A DNA stretch of 64,000 nucleotides from Variovorax gracilis. Lineage in GTDB: Bacteria; Pseudomonadota; Gammaproteobacteria; Burkholderiales; Burkholderiaceae_C. The translations under genes were made by a program, and so were the position numbers. The notes beneath the pieces were generated by a model. It was not told the DNA's origin. It ran no database searches and saw nothing but the letters and a program-made list of their open reading frames with translations. This document shows positions 50,190 through 59,198 of this stretch, piece by piece; position 1 is the stretch's first letter; the number at the start of each line of letters is the position of its first letter. Location of the stretch: NCBI RefSeq assembly GCF_030317115.1, contig NZ_JASZYF010000020.1, positions 1-64,000 on the forward strand. The letters run 5' to 3'.

Positions 50190-52472
50190 TCAAGGCTTGC
50201 CGGTCGCAATCTCGACGTAGCTGTGAGCATGCCAGCGCACGCGCACAGGCCATCTTGCGTCGGCAATGGTTTCCGAGTTCACGTCCTTGCCGCTGCCGTA
50301 GTTGATCTGCCGGTCGGGGCGCCTGTTGAGGCCGATCAGCAGCACGATGCGGCTGCCCATCGCCAGCTTGCAAGCGGTCACGCGCTCGGCGGTGAACGCA
50401 AGCACCTGACGCTCGCCGGCCCGAAGAAGCCGGCGTCGCACGCGATGGCCGGCGTAGCTGGCGCGGAAGTCGTAGGGCTCGAACAGCAGTTGGTATTCGC
50501 CGCTCTCCGTCTGCTCGTACAGCGAGATGTTGAAATCCACGTCCTGCCGCGAGGGCGTGATGTCGAACACGCCGCGCAGGCTGCCGTCGATCTCCGTGTC
50601 CTCCGACAGCGGTTCGCTGACGAAGCTGATGCTGTTGCGCGTCGGGAGTTGCTTCACGCGCAGCGCGTTCGACCATGGGATGCGAACGTCGCGTCGATCG
50701 GCAAGATCGACCGAGAGTTGCGCCCTGCCACCGCCTTCGGAGGGCGACGACGACAGGCGGTGCGGGTCCTCGCGCTCGCGGGTGTCGAGGTACAGGCGCA
50801 GCCGGGCGCGCTCCGGCGAGTCCAGCGTCGGCACATGGCGCCACAGGTCCGCGCCCATTACCTGGTAGTTGACGCGATCCAACAGGAGAGCAGGCTTGTT
50901 CGCGCCCTTCAGGATGTGGTCGAGCCATTGGTAGCGCAGCTCGGGGAGGTCGACGCGTGCGACGGCGTCCAGCGAGTAGCCGCGCAGCGTTGCCTCCGTG
51001 CCGAGCCGGATCGAGGTCGCGTCGTAGGGGCCGAGCAGCAGCGTCGTGTCGGCCTGCGGTCGGTTGCGACGATGCTCGTGGTGGAAGTACAGCGCGCCGG
51101 CGTCGGCGCCGTAGTAGCCGGCGAAACTGAGCACCGGGATGTCGATCCGCGCAAACTGCTCCGCCGAGGGCAAGAACTTCTGCCAGTAGCGATCGTGACT
51201 CGGATGCGTCAGCCAGGTTCGGATCAGCCTGCTCCGCCTGCCCAGCAGGACCCGGTCCACGTCCCAGTAGGGGCGATCGCCGCGATACCAGCGCGCGTCG
51301 AGTGCCTGCCATATCGTGTCCGGATCGGCGTCAGCGTCGACGTCGGCCCGCAGGGGCTCGACCGTCGCGTGCTCCTGCGCCCAGCGCACCATGGCGTTGC
51401 GGAAGATCTGCCCCGCCATCGGGAAGTCGATGCCCGGCGCCATCGGCGCGATCGTGGCGATGGCCTTGAGCGCCGCCGGTCTCCTGCGGGCGGCCGCCCA
51501 CGCGGCGTAGCCGGAGTAGCCGTCGCCGAGCATGGCCACGCGGCCGTCGCTCCACGGCTGCTGGACAATCCAGTCAATGACGGCCACGGCGTCCTCGCCG
51601 TCGCGAACGAACGGCCACACGGCGCCTTTTCCGTCGGGCGTGCGTCCGCGCACGTACGCCGTGACGCCGACGTAGCCTTTCACGGCGCTGCGCTGCGCGT
51701 CGTCCTCGGCGGGATCGAGCGTGAAGCGCAGCAGCGTCGGCAGGGCCCCATTCGCGCCGACGGGACGAACCAGGCCGGCATGGATGACGCCCGCGCGCAC
51801 GGGAATCCGGACATCGGCCTGCGCCACGTAGCGGCTGCGGTTTTCCGCCGCGAACAATTCGGGCAGCAGCGCACCGACGCTGCGACGCGAATCGTACGAA
51901 AGCCAGGTGCGCACGAGAGCCACAGCATCGGCCTCCGGGAGGCTGCCCTTCGCGCGCCAGAGATCGAACGCTTGGCGCAGCGGCTCCCTGTACACGGCCA
52001 GCGGGGTCTCGAGCCGCGTCATGATGACCTGGGCTTGCGCATTGTCGAGCGGCGATACCAGTTCCTGGAACGAGCGCGCGTAGGCTTCGGCGAAGCCGAG
52101 GCGCTCGTCCGCTTCGAGCACGCGCGCACGCGCATAGATGCCGTCGAGGATCGCGCGCTCCACCAGGTCGTCGAACGGCTTTCCCTGGCGCCGGCTGCGC
52201 AGGGACCTGCTGCTGTCGTAGGCCGCACGGTAGGCGCCGGTCACGATCTGCAGAGCAGTCACGTTGGCCAGGAAGACTTCGGTGTTCGCCTCCTGGTAGA
52301 CCGGCAAGATGCGCTGCGCCAGATCTCGCATCAGGTCCGCGGCAGTGGCATCGTCAGGATCGCGCGGTGGCCGGAAGCCGAAATTCCCTGCCCAGGCCCA
52401 GGCTGGCAGCGCGAGAATCAGCCGTACGAGGGCGCGACGCGCACGACGAGAGGTTGACACAGGCTGTCTCAT
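50190..52472 (-). CDS. CocE/NonD (peptidase S15) family hydrolase
   Basis: 760 residues from ATG 52472, which overlaps the ABC gene's stop by 4 bp. Signal peptide MRQPVSTSRRARRALVRLIL, cut near AWAG. A helical domain (about 40-200) comes before the alpha/beta-hydrolase domain (220-530) with the nucleophile S320 in LGDGYSGYAAW, and a C-terminal jelly-roll domain (about 545-760: FDITPSRQDVDFNISLYEQT). Members cleave X-Pro peptides, cocaine-like esters or cephalosporin esters. Why a secreted acylase/peptidase ends a glycoside-hydrolase operon is not evident; a modified-glycan deacylase is possible. Confidence 0.85.
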   Translation of the reverse strand: MRQPVSTSRRARRALVRLILALPAWAWAGNFGFRPPRDPDDATAADLMRDLAQRILPVYQEANTEVFLANVTALQIVTGAYRAAYDSSRSLRSRRQGKPFDDLVERAILDGIYARARVLEADERLGFAEAYARSFQELVSPLDNAQAQVIMTRLETPLAVYREPLRQAFDLWRAKGSLPEADAVALVRTWLSYDSRRSVGALLPELFAAENRSRYVAQADVRIPVRAGVIHAGLVRPVGANGALPTLLRFTLDPAEDDAQRSAVKGYVGVTAYVRGRTPDGKGAVWPFVRDGEDAVAVIDWIVQQPWSDGRVAMLGDGYSGYAAWAAARRRPAALKAIATIAPMAPGIDFPMAGQIFRNAMVRWAQEHATVEPLRADVDADADPDTIWQALDARWYRGDRPYWDVDRVLLGRRSRLIRTWLTHPSHDRYWQKFLPSAEQFARIDIPVLSFAGYYGADAGALYFHHEHRRNRPQADTTLLLGPYDATSIRLGTEATLRGYSLDAVARVDLPELRYQWLDHILKGANKPALLLDRVNYQVMGADLWRHVPTLDSPERARLRLYLDTREREDPHRLSSSPSEGGGRAQLSVDLADRRDVRIPWSNALRVKQLPTRNSISFVSEPLSEDTEIDGSLRGVFDITPSRQDVDFNISLYEQTESGEYQLLFEPYDFRASYAGHRVRRRLLRAGERQVLAFTAERVTACKLAMGSRIVLLIGLNRRPDRQINYGSGKDVNSETIADARWPVRVRWHAHSYVEIATGKP

Positions 52473-54229
52473 GGTCGCGGCTCCTCGGGCACGGCGTTCG
52501 GCGCTTTGACCAGATGCACGACCTGCGTGAACAGCCGGTCGTGCGCCTCTCCGGCCGAGCCGATATGGACGATGCCCGTGTGCGCGAGCTTGTCCAGCAC
52601 GTCGATGATCACTTCGAGCGTGTCGTCGTCGAACGCGCCGAAGGCGTCGTCCATGACCAGCCAGGGCGGCGCCTGCAACACCACGCGGGCGAAGCCCAGC
52701 CGCAGCTGCTCGTCCATGCTGAGCTCGCGCTCCCATCGACCCGTCTTGTGCAGCAATTGCTCGAGGCGCTGCAGGCCCACACTCGCCAGCGCGGCCACCA
52801 TGGCTTCTCTCGGATAGCTGGACGGCTCCATCGCATACGACAGCACCTCGGCCAGTGTGCCGCGCGGCAGGTAGGGCGTGCCGCGCGGCATGTAGTGGAT
52901 CGTCTCGCCGCGGGGCCGGCGCACGGTGCCGGAACCCCAGGGCCAGAGGCCCGCGAGCGCCCGGAACAGCAAGGTCTTCTCGGTGCCCGGCGTGCCGAGG
53001 ATCAACAGGCGCTCACCGGGGTGCACGACGAGGTCCGGAGCGTCCAGCCGGTCGTGACCGGTCCAGGCGCGCACCTCGAGCGCTTCGATCGAGAGGGTTC
53101 CGGCTTCGCTCTCCTCGTAGGCGATGCGGCTGCCGCCCGCTTGTGCCTCCAGATCGGACGCCAGCATCCGGCGCAGATCGGCGACACGCAGGAGCGTGGC
53201 GCGCCAGTCGGCAATGATGCTGAAGTTGTCGACGAACCAGCGCAGCGACGACTGCGCCTGCGTGAAGGCGGCGGCGGCCATCATCAAGCCGCCGAATGAA
53301 ACCTTCCCCGAGAAGTACAGGGGTGCGGCCACCAGCGTCGGCGCGATGATGGTGACCCAGCCGAAGCCCGCCGTGACCCAGGTCAGGTTGGTCAGCCCGA
53401 GCACCACGCGCGATGTGGCGTGCAAGACGTCGCCGAAATGCATGGCGACGCGACGCTTCTCGTCGGCCTCGCCACCGGCCAGGGAGATGCCGTCGAGATG
53501 CTCGTTGATGCGGGTCAGCGAGAAGCGCAGTTCGCCTTCGCGCGCGTAGCGCTCGGCGTTGCGCAGGATCAGGCCGTTGCCGACCCAGTAGGTCATCAGC
53601 GAGCCAACGATCGCATAGACAATCGCCGCCCATAGCATGAAGCCCGGCAAGACATGGTCCTGTCCGTCGTAGAAGATGCTGAAGTCCTTGGAGAGGACCC
53701 ACAGCACGCTCGCGAAGCTGCCGAACAGAATCGCTGCCTGCAGCAGGCCCACGCCGAGGGCGACCGACAGATCGCACAGCTTCAGCGTGTCTTCGTGCAT
53801 GCGCTGATCCGGGTGGGCGCCCATGGGGCCGCTGGCCTGAAGCCAGAACGCCCGGCGCGGGTGCAGCCACAGTCCCACGAGGTCATTGACCACGGCTTCG
53901 CGCAACTTCAGCTGCAAGGTTTCGCCCAGCCACCTCTGCGCGACATTCAAGACCAGCAGCACGCCCGCAATCACCGCGAAGACGCCGACCTGTACGATGA
54001 AGTCGCTCAGGTCGCGACGCGAGATCGCGTCGTAGAAGGGCTTGTTCCAGCTATTGAGCTCGAGCTGTCCATACGCCGTGAGCGCGATGACCACGACGAT
54101 CCCGCCCATCAGCGCGACCAGCGTCTTGCCGACCGGCGACACTCGCAAGGCGCCGAGCAGCTCGCGGACCTGACGGAAGACGCCGGTCCTTGCAGCCGGC
54201 TCGACATCGTTCTGCGACGTTGCGCTCAT
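52469..54229 (-). CDS. SbmA/YddA-type ABC exporter with degenerate ATPase domain
   Basis: 586 residues from ATG 54229, which overlaps the GH15 stop by 4 bp and so fixes the start. Membrane part (about 30-345) is the ABC_membrane_2 type: ELNSWNKPFYDAISRRDL, FRWLGE-like VAQRWLGETLQLKLREAVVN, NPDQRM-like AHPDQRMHEDT. The nucleotide-binding part departs from consensus at nearly every catalytic site: Walker A GTPGTEKT (412-419, Glu for Gly, Lys kept), Q-loop region YMPRGTPYLPRG without Gln, signature LSMDEQ (503-508) for LSGGEQ, Walker B VMDD (525-528) with Asp for the catalytic Glu, and GSAGEAHDR where the switch His is expected. ATP hydrolysis is probably weak or lost. Cargo unknown. Confidence 0.87.
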   Translation of the reverse strand: MSATSQNDVEPAARTGVFRQVRELLGALRVSPVGKTLVALMGGIVVVIALTAYGQLELNSWNKPFYDAISRRDLSDFIVQVGVFAVIAGVLLVLNVAQRWLGETLQLKLREAVVNDLVGLWLHPRRAFWLQASGPMGAHPDQRMHEDTLKLCDLSVALGVGLLQAAILFGSFASVLWVLSKDFSIFYDGQDHVLPGFMLWAAIVYAIVGSLMTYWVGNGLILRNAERYAREGELRFSLTRINEHLDGISLAGGEADEKRRVAMHFGDVLHATSRVVLGLTNLTWVTAGFGWVTIIAPTLVAAPLYFSGKVSFGGLMMAAAAFTQAQSSLRWFVDNFSIIADWRATLLRVADLRRMLASDLEAQAGGSRIAYEESEAGTLSIEALEVRAWTGHDRLDAPDLVVHPGERLLILGTPGTEKTLLFRALAGLWPWGSGTVRRPRGETIHYMPRGTPYLPRGTLAEVLSYAMEPSSYPREAMVAALASVGLQRLEQLLHKTGRWERELSMDEQLRLGFARVVLQAPPWLVMDDAFGAFDDDTLEVIIDVLDKLAHTGIVHIGSAGEAHDRLFTQVVHLVKAPNAVPEEPRP

Positions 54230-55617
54230 TGCCGCAGCGGCCCCTGACAAGCGGCGGCCGCGATTCGGCGCGCCGAGACACACGAAATGAACGCGGCGTG
54301 GCTCCAGGCCAGTTGCTTCGCCGAGGTCTGCGCGCCGCTGCGCTGATCGAACTGCTCCGACAGATCGCCACTGGCCGGCGTGTACGCGCGTACGGTGGCC
54401 AGGTAGGCGTCGCCGCGCTCAAGCCACCAGGGTGCATCGCCGCCCAGCGCCGCGACACGGAAGCAGAACTCGGCGGCGCCGAGCGTCGAGAAGTAGTACG
54501 CGCCGCCCGAGTAGTACACGTCGCCGGCATAGCGGCCCATCGCAGGGCCACGGCCGGCCGCGCGGCCGTGGTTGATCGGATAGGCCGCATCGAACAGCGC
54601 ATCGAGTCGCGCCAGCGTGGCCTGCATGCGTGGATCGGCCGGGCCATGCGCGGCCTCTGCGCCGAGGCTATGGATCGCAGACAGGATCACCGCGATGTCC
54701 AGCGCCTTCGAACTGGGCTGGTCATCCGGCAGCCTGCGCGAACGGTAGTAGCCGTGCGTCGCGTCGCGATCGCCTGTCCGTTCGTCGACCCAGAAGTCGT
54801 TGAGCCGGCTGAGCACGGCCTGCGACTCTTCTCTGCAGCGCTGCGCCTGCGCCGGGTCACCCTCGCCATGCAGCCATGCCGCGCTTTCGGCCAGCGCGGC
54901 CGCCGAGACGCGCAGCGTGTAGTAATGGTGGCCGCTTTCCTCCTCCCAGATGTCGAACGACGGCTCGCGCCAGTGATGCAGCGTGAAGTCGATGTCGAAG
55001 CGGATCAAGGCGTTGACCTCCGCCAACAGGGGCGCGTCGAGGCGCCCGCCGGCCACCCAACGCAGAAGCGCCAGGGCGCGCAATGGCGGGCCGTCGTGCT
55101 GGGGGCGCGACCACCGTGCGACGTCGAGCGTCCCGTCGGGGTTCACCCGCGTCTCGGCGGCGACGGCCTCGCCGTGGGCGCTTGCGAGGTCAGAGTCCTC
55201 ACGCAGGTATTGCAGGAATTCGGGGGCCACGCGCGCTCTGCGGTCCGGCACCGCGGCCATCGCGCGGCCGTCGAGTCGGTTCAGATCAAGGCTGAAGCGA
55301 GTGAAGTCGCGCAGATGCTGCAGGGCTTCGTCGCCGACGCGTCGGTCGACGTAGAGCAGGCGCAGTGCATCGATGACGACGGCCGAGTCGCGGAACCAGT
55401 GAAAGAAGTAGTCCGGGTCCGGGTCGTAGCCGCCCAGTACGGGCGAGGCGACGATGGCGCCGGCGATCGGGTGCACCGTCTGACCGAAGCCTGGGCGATG
55501 CTTGACAATCGACACCGGCGAGATGCTGGACAGCATCGCGCTCGCCGAATGGCACAGCTGTCCCTCGAGCCAGGACTCGAACTCCGGGTCTTGCTGGCGC
55601 GTCACGCTGAAGGTCAC
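54226..55617 (-). CDS. GH15 glucoamylase-like glycoside hydrolase
   Basis: 463 residues, an (alpha/alpha)6 barrel. Seen: GYDPDPDYFFHWFRDSAVVI near 63-82, the acid Glu in PSFDIWEEESGHHYYT, and the base Glu in DLSEQFDQRSGAQTSAKQLA near the C-terminus. No signal peptide. GH15 enzymes are inverting exo-alpha-glucosidases or dextran/trehalose hydrolases. ATG overlaps the upstream GH144-like stop by 4 bp, and its stop overlaps the ABC gene's start by 4 bp. Confidence 0.88.
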   Translation of the reverse strand: MTFSVTRQQDPEFESWLEGQLCHSASAMLSSISPVSIVKHRPGFGQTVHPIAGAIVASPVLGGYDPDPDYFFHWFRDSAVVIDALRLLYVDRRVGDEALQHLRDFTRFSLDLNRLDGRAMAAVPDRRARVAPEFLQYLREDSDLASAHGEAVAAETRVNPDGTLDVARWSRPQHDGPPLRALALLRWVAGGRLDAPLLAEVNALIRFDIDFTLHHWREPSFDIWEEESGHHYYTLRVSAAALAESAAWLHGEGDPAQAQRCREESQAVLSRLNDFWVDERTGDRDATHGYYRSRRLPDDQPSSKALDIAVILSAIHSLGAEAAHGPADPRMQATLARLDALFDAAYPINHGRAAGRGPAMGRYAGDVYYSGGAYYFSTLGAAEFCFRVAALGGDAPWWLERGDAYLATVRAYTPASGDLSEQFDQRSGAQTSAKQLAWSHAAFISCVSARRIAAAACQGPLRQ

Positions 55618-56909
55618 GGTGCAGGTGGCCCGAGATGCGGGCTGCTGAAATCGAGGGCACGCAGCCCGGCCTGCACTTCAGGCACGCTCATGAACAGCTT
55701 CCAGAGAAGGCCCGTCCGATGGTTCTCCATCATCACGACGATCGGGCCCTGGTCGATGGCAAGAAAGGTCTCTGCGAACCAGCCGCGCTGCTCGCAGAAC
55801 GCATCGACGAAACCGTAGTCCCTCCACAGTCGCTCGCCATGCACCGTGAGGAAATGCCGCACCACCCGCATCACCTCGTCGGGCGCATACGGCAGGCTGG
55901 CCAGCGCGGCCGTCGGCGAGATGGTGCCGTTGTCGACGTCCGGCGCGTGCGCGAGGTAGCCGTCGGGGTCGTCGCTGGCGGTCAGGCCCCAGCACGATTC
56001 GCCGTAGCCACGGTGGCCGTTGGGATTGGCGACGCAATGCGCGCGGTTGATCCGCAAGTGGCGGCAGTTGAGATCCCAGTAGTCGGCGTAGCGATCCTTC
56101 AGGCCGTGCGGATCGAGGCCGCAGAACGAGTAGTGCGTGAAGAACAGCGGGCCGCCGTACGGCATGCCCAGCGGCAACTCGATGCCGTAGTACGACCGGC
56201 CGTTGACAAAGCCGCGCCCTGCCGCGTAGCCGCGGTGGTAGACCCGCGGATCGATCGCATGGCGCGGCGCGGCCGCGGCCAGCAGGTAGGTGATGAGGCA
56301 CTCGTCCCAGCCGCGCACTTCATGGTTCATCGCCCAGCCATGGTTCGGGCTCCAGTGCCAAAAGAGGACGTCCCGTCCGCCCTGGGTGAACCAGTTCCAT
56401 TCGACGTCGTGCCACAGCGTGGTGATATGGCTTCGCAGCCGGCGCTCCGACGCCGTGTCCTCGCTGAAGTACTGGCGCGCGCACAGCAAGCCCATGACGA
56501 GAAACGAAGTCTCGACCAGATCGCCCGCATCGTCCTTGGGGCTCATCGGGATCGTCGCGCCGCTGGCGCCGTCCATGAAGTGCGGGAAAGCGCCGTGGTA
56601 TCGCCTGGCGCGGAGCAAGGCGTCGAGCATGCGCTGCAGGCGATCCAGGGCTGCGTCTCGCGTGACCCAGCCGCGCTCGACCGCAACGATCAAGGCCATG
56701 ACGCCGAAGCCCGAGCCGCCGATCGCGACCCTGTCGTCGGCCCTGTCTTCGCCTGTGAGGCCGACGAGCGTGCGGCGGTCGAGCGCCAGGCCGCTGGCTG
56801 CGTCCGCACCGTCCCAGAAATAGCGGAAGGTCTGGCGCTGCACGGCCTCGATCAAGGCTTCATCGGGCAGGGCCGCCAGTGCCCTCGGGGTCCTGTCATC
56901 TTTCAACAC
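55614..56909 (-). CDS. GH144-like glycoamylase-domain (PF10091) protein
   Basis: 431 residues. Opening QRQTFRYFWDGADAASGLAL, then GFGVMALIVAVERGWVTRD, FWHWSPNHGWAMNHEVRGWD, YGIELPLGMPYGGPLFFTHY and TASDDPDGYLAH identify the PF10091/GH144 group, whose characterised member is an endo-beta-1,2-glucanase. A beta-1,2-glucan or sophorose-type substrate is therefore a hypothesis, supported by the divergent GH3 beta-glucosidase. No signal peptide. First gene of a four-gene leftward operon in which every junction is a 4-bp ATGA overlap. Confidence 0.87.
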   Translation of the reverse strand: MLKDDRTPRALAALPDEALIEAVQRQTFRYFWDGADAASGLALDRRTLVGLTGEDRADDRVAIGGSGFGVMALIVAVERGWVTRDAALDRLQRMLDALLRARRYHGAFPHFMDGASGATIPMSPKDDAGDLVETSFLVMGLLCARQYFSEDTASERRLRSHITTLWHDVEWNWFTQGGRDVLFWHWSPNHGWAMNHEVRGWDECLITYLLAAAAPRHAIDPRVYHRGYAAGRGFVNGRSYYGIELPLGMPYGGPLFFTHYSFCGLDPHGLKDRYADYWDLNCRHLRINRAHCVANPNGHRGYGESCWGLTASDDPDGYLAHAPDVDNGTISPTAALASLPYAPDEVMRVVRHFLTVHGERLWRDYGFVDAFCEQRGWFAETFLAIDQGPIVVMMENHRTGLLWKLFMSVPEVQAGLRALDFSSPHLGPPAP

Positions 56910-56958
56910 GAGCGGCTCCCGTTGTCGTAGTCGGGTGTGTCACGTTTGGTTTCATTGA

Positions 56959-56984
56959 GTCATCGGCGCCACGCCGCCGATGAC
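56959..56984. promoter_or_regulatory. 10-bp perfect inverted repeat in the GH144/GH3 divergent gap
   Basis: GTCATCGGCG, six bases, CGCCGATGAC. It is placed 50 bp from the leftward GH144-like start and 54 bp from the rightward GH3 start. Candidate operator for a sugar-responsive repressor acting on both directions, or an RNA hairpin in one leader. Confidence 0.6.
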
Positions 56985-57037
56985 CCCCCGCAGCATGCCA
57001 TCATCAGGCCCCCTTGGGTTCTGCTTCGAAGTCTCCA

Positions 57038-59182
57038 ATGAGTCGCATCGACACCCTCATGGCCCGGATGACGCTATCCGAAAAGCTGGGCCAGCTTACG
57101 ATGACTGCCTCCGGCTACACGGTCACCGGGCCGGTGATCGCGGGGGACTCCACCCAGTCGATCATCGACGGCACGATCGGCAACCTGCTGAACATGGTCG
57201 GAGCGGGGCCCGTGCACGAGGTGCAGCGACTGGCCGTCGAGAGGTCGCGGCTGGGCATTCCGCTGCTGATCGGCCTGGACATCATCCACGGCCATCGCAC
57301 ACTCTTTCCGATCCCGCTCGCAGAGGCGGGCATCTTCGACGAAGACCTCTGGGAGCGCACGGCGCGCGAGGCCGCGCGCGAAGGCGCGGCCGAAGGTCTG
57401 GCGATGACATTCGCGCCGATGCTCGACGTATCGCGCGATCCCCGCTGGGGCCGCACCGCGGAGGGCCCAGGCGAAGACCCCTGGCTCAACGCGCGCATCG
57501 CGCAGGCCAAGGTGCGAGGGTTCCAGGGAAACGATCTGTCGTCGGCCGAATCGATGGCCGCCTGTGCGAAGCATTTCGTCGCGTATGGCGCGGTCAACGC
57601 GGGACGCGAGTACGCCGCCGTGGACATCTCCGAGCGCGCCTTGCGCGAGGTGTACCTGCCGGGCTTCGCATCGGCCGTGCGCGCCGGCGTCGCGACGTTG
57701 ATGCCCGCCTTCACCGATCTCAACGGCGTGCCGATGACAGCGCACATCCCCTTGCTGCGTGACTGGCTGCGTGGCGAAATGGGCTTCGACGGGGTCATTG
57801 TCAGCGACTACAACGCGATCGCGGAATTGATCAAGCACGGGGTCGCCGCCGATCTCGTCGATGCCGCGGTGCTGGCGCTGAAGGCCGGCGTCGACATCGA
57901 CATGATGGCCGACGCCTATCGCAAGGGTCTGCCGATCGCGCTCGAACAGGGCCGGGTGACGATCGAGGAAGTTGACGCATCCGTGCGGCGCGTGTTGCAG
58001 CTCAAGGAGGCGCTCGGTCTGTTTGATGACCCGTACCGTCGTGGCGCGGCGCCGGAGGCCGCGTCAGTCGTCGCCGAGCGGCACGCGCTGGCGCGCGACG
58101 TCGCGCGCAGGGCCGTCGTGATGCTGAAGAACGAACGCGACACCCTGCCCTTGCCAACGGCGGCGAAAGCGCTGTGTGTCGTCGGCCCGCTGGCCGACGC
58201 AAGCACGGAGATGAAAGGTCCGTGGTGGGGTGCCGGTGAACACGAGCCGGCCATCAGCGTTCTGGCCGGCCTGCGCGCTGCGCTGCCGCAGACCGACGTA
58301 CGCCATGCACCCGGCGTCGACATCGAGGGCGACGACGAAAGCGGCATCGAGGATGCTGTCGCGCTGTGCGATGGCGTCGACGTCGTCCTGCTGTGCCTGG
58401 GCGAGCGTGCCGGGATGAGCGGCGAGGCGGCGAGCCGCGCCACGCCCGCCCTTCCCGGTCGACAGCAGGCTCTGGCCCAAGCGGTGACGGCGCGCGCGCA
58501 TGCGCTCGGCATCCCCGTCGTCGCGATATTGTTTTCGGGCCGCCCGCTCGTCGTCCCCTGGCTGTCCGAACACGCCGATGCGCTGCTGGCTGCGTGGTTC
58601 CTCGGTGTCGAAGCCGGCCACGCGATCGCCGACGTGGTCACGGGCCGGGTATCGCCTGCCGGTCGCACGCCGATGAGCTGGCCGCGGGCCGTCGGACAGC
58701 TACCGATCTACTTCGGCCAGCGTCCCACTGGCCGGCCGATGAATCCCGCCGACTACTTCACAAGCAAGTATCAGGACGTCGACAACACGCCGCTGTATGC
58801 CTTCGGTCACGGCTTGACCTACGGGCAGTTCTGCTACGACGAGCTTCAGGTCGAGCCGCGGCGCGTGCGCGAGCAGGACACGCTGAAGATCGGCGTCAGG
58901 CTGCGCAACGTCGGCGCGCGAGAGGCCGAAGAGACTGTCTTGCTGTTCGTTCGCGCCAGGCTGAGCCGTGTCACCCGCCCGCTGCTGGAACTCAAGGGCT
59001 ACGCGAAGCTGCGATTGATGCCCGGCGAAGCCGGCTCGGTGAAGCTGGAGCTGCCGGCGGCCGACCTGCGCTACCTCGGCCCGGACCTGCAGCCCCTGTT
59101 CGAGGCGGGCGAGGTCGAGATCCTCGTCGGACCGAGTGCCGATCAAACAGGGCTGCTGCGCGAGACCATCGAGTTGTCTTGA
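57038..59182 (+). CDS. GH3 beta-glucosidase (BglX-like)
   Basis: 714 residues from ATG 57038 (MSRIDTLMARMTLSEKLGQL); an in-frame start at 57014 adds eight. Domains: TIM barrel (1-330) with nucleophile D257 in VIVSDYNA and substrate block LDIIHGHRTLFPIPL; alpha/beta sandwich (340-560) with the likely acid/base Glu in GERAGMSGEAASR; fibronectin-III-like domain (about 610-700). No signal peptide, unlike periplasmic BglX, so it would act on imported oligosaccharides. Some relatives hydrolyse sophorose, which suits the GH144-like neighbour. The ribosome-binding site is weak. Confidence 0.92.
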   Translation: MSRIDTLMARMTLSEKLGQLTMTASGYTVTGPVIAGDSTQSIIDGTIGNLLNMVGAGPVHEVQRLAVERSRLGIPLLIGLDIIHGHRTLFPIPLAEAGIFDEDLWERTAREAAREGAAEGLAMTFAPMLDVSRDPRWGRTAEGPGEDPWLNARIAQAKVRGFQGNDLSSAESMAACAKHFVAYGAVNAGREYAAVDISERALREVYLPGFASAVRAGVATLMPAFTDLNGVPMTAHIPLLRDWLRGEMGFDGVIVSDYNAIAELIKHGVAADLVDAAVLALKAGVDIDMMADAYRKGLPIALEQGRVTIEEVDASVRRVLQLKEALGLFDDPYRRGAAPEAASVVAERHALARDVARRAVVMLKNERDTLPLPTAAKALCVVGPLADASTEMKGPWWGAGEHEPAISVLAGLRAALPQTDVRHAPGVDIEGDDESGIEDAVALCDGVDVVLLCLGERAGMSGEAASRATPALPGRQQALAQAVTARAHALGIPVVAILFSGRPLVVPWLSEHADALLAAWFLGVEAGHAIADVVTGRVSPAGRTPMSWPRAVGQLPIYFGQRPTGRPMNPADYFTSKYQDVDNTPLYAFGHGLTYGQFCYDELQVEPRRVREQDTLKIGVRLRNVGAREAEETVLLFVRARLSRVTRPLLELKGYAKLRLMPGEAGSVKLELPAADLRYLGPDLQPLFEAGEVEILVGPSADQTGLLRETIELS

Positions 59183-59198
59183 AACCCTGGCAATCCGG

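Noticed and set aside
50223..52457. Rightward 744-codon open frame opposite the S15 hydrolase
   Set aside because: Antisense to a gene with a catalytic serine motif and coupled operon position; no recognisable domain.
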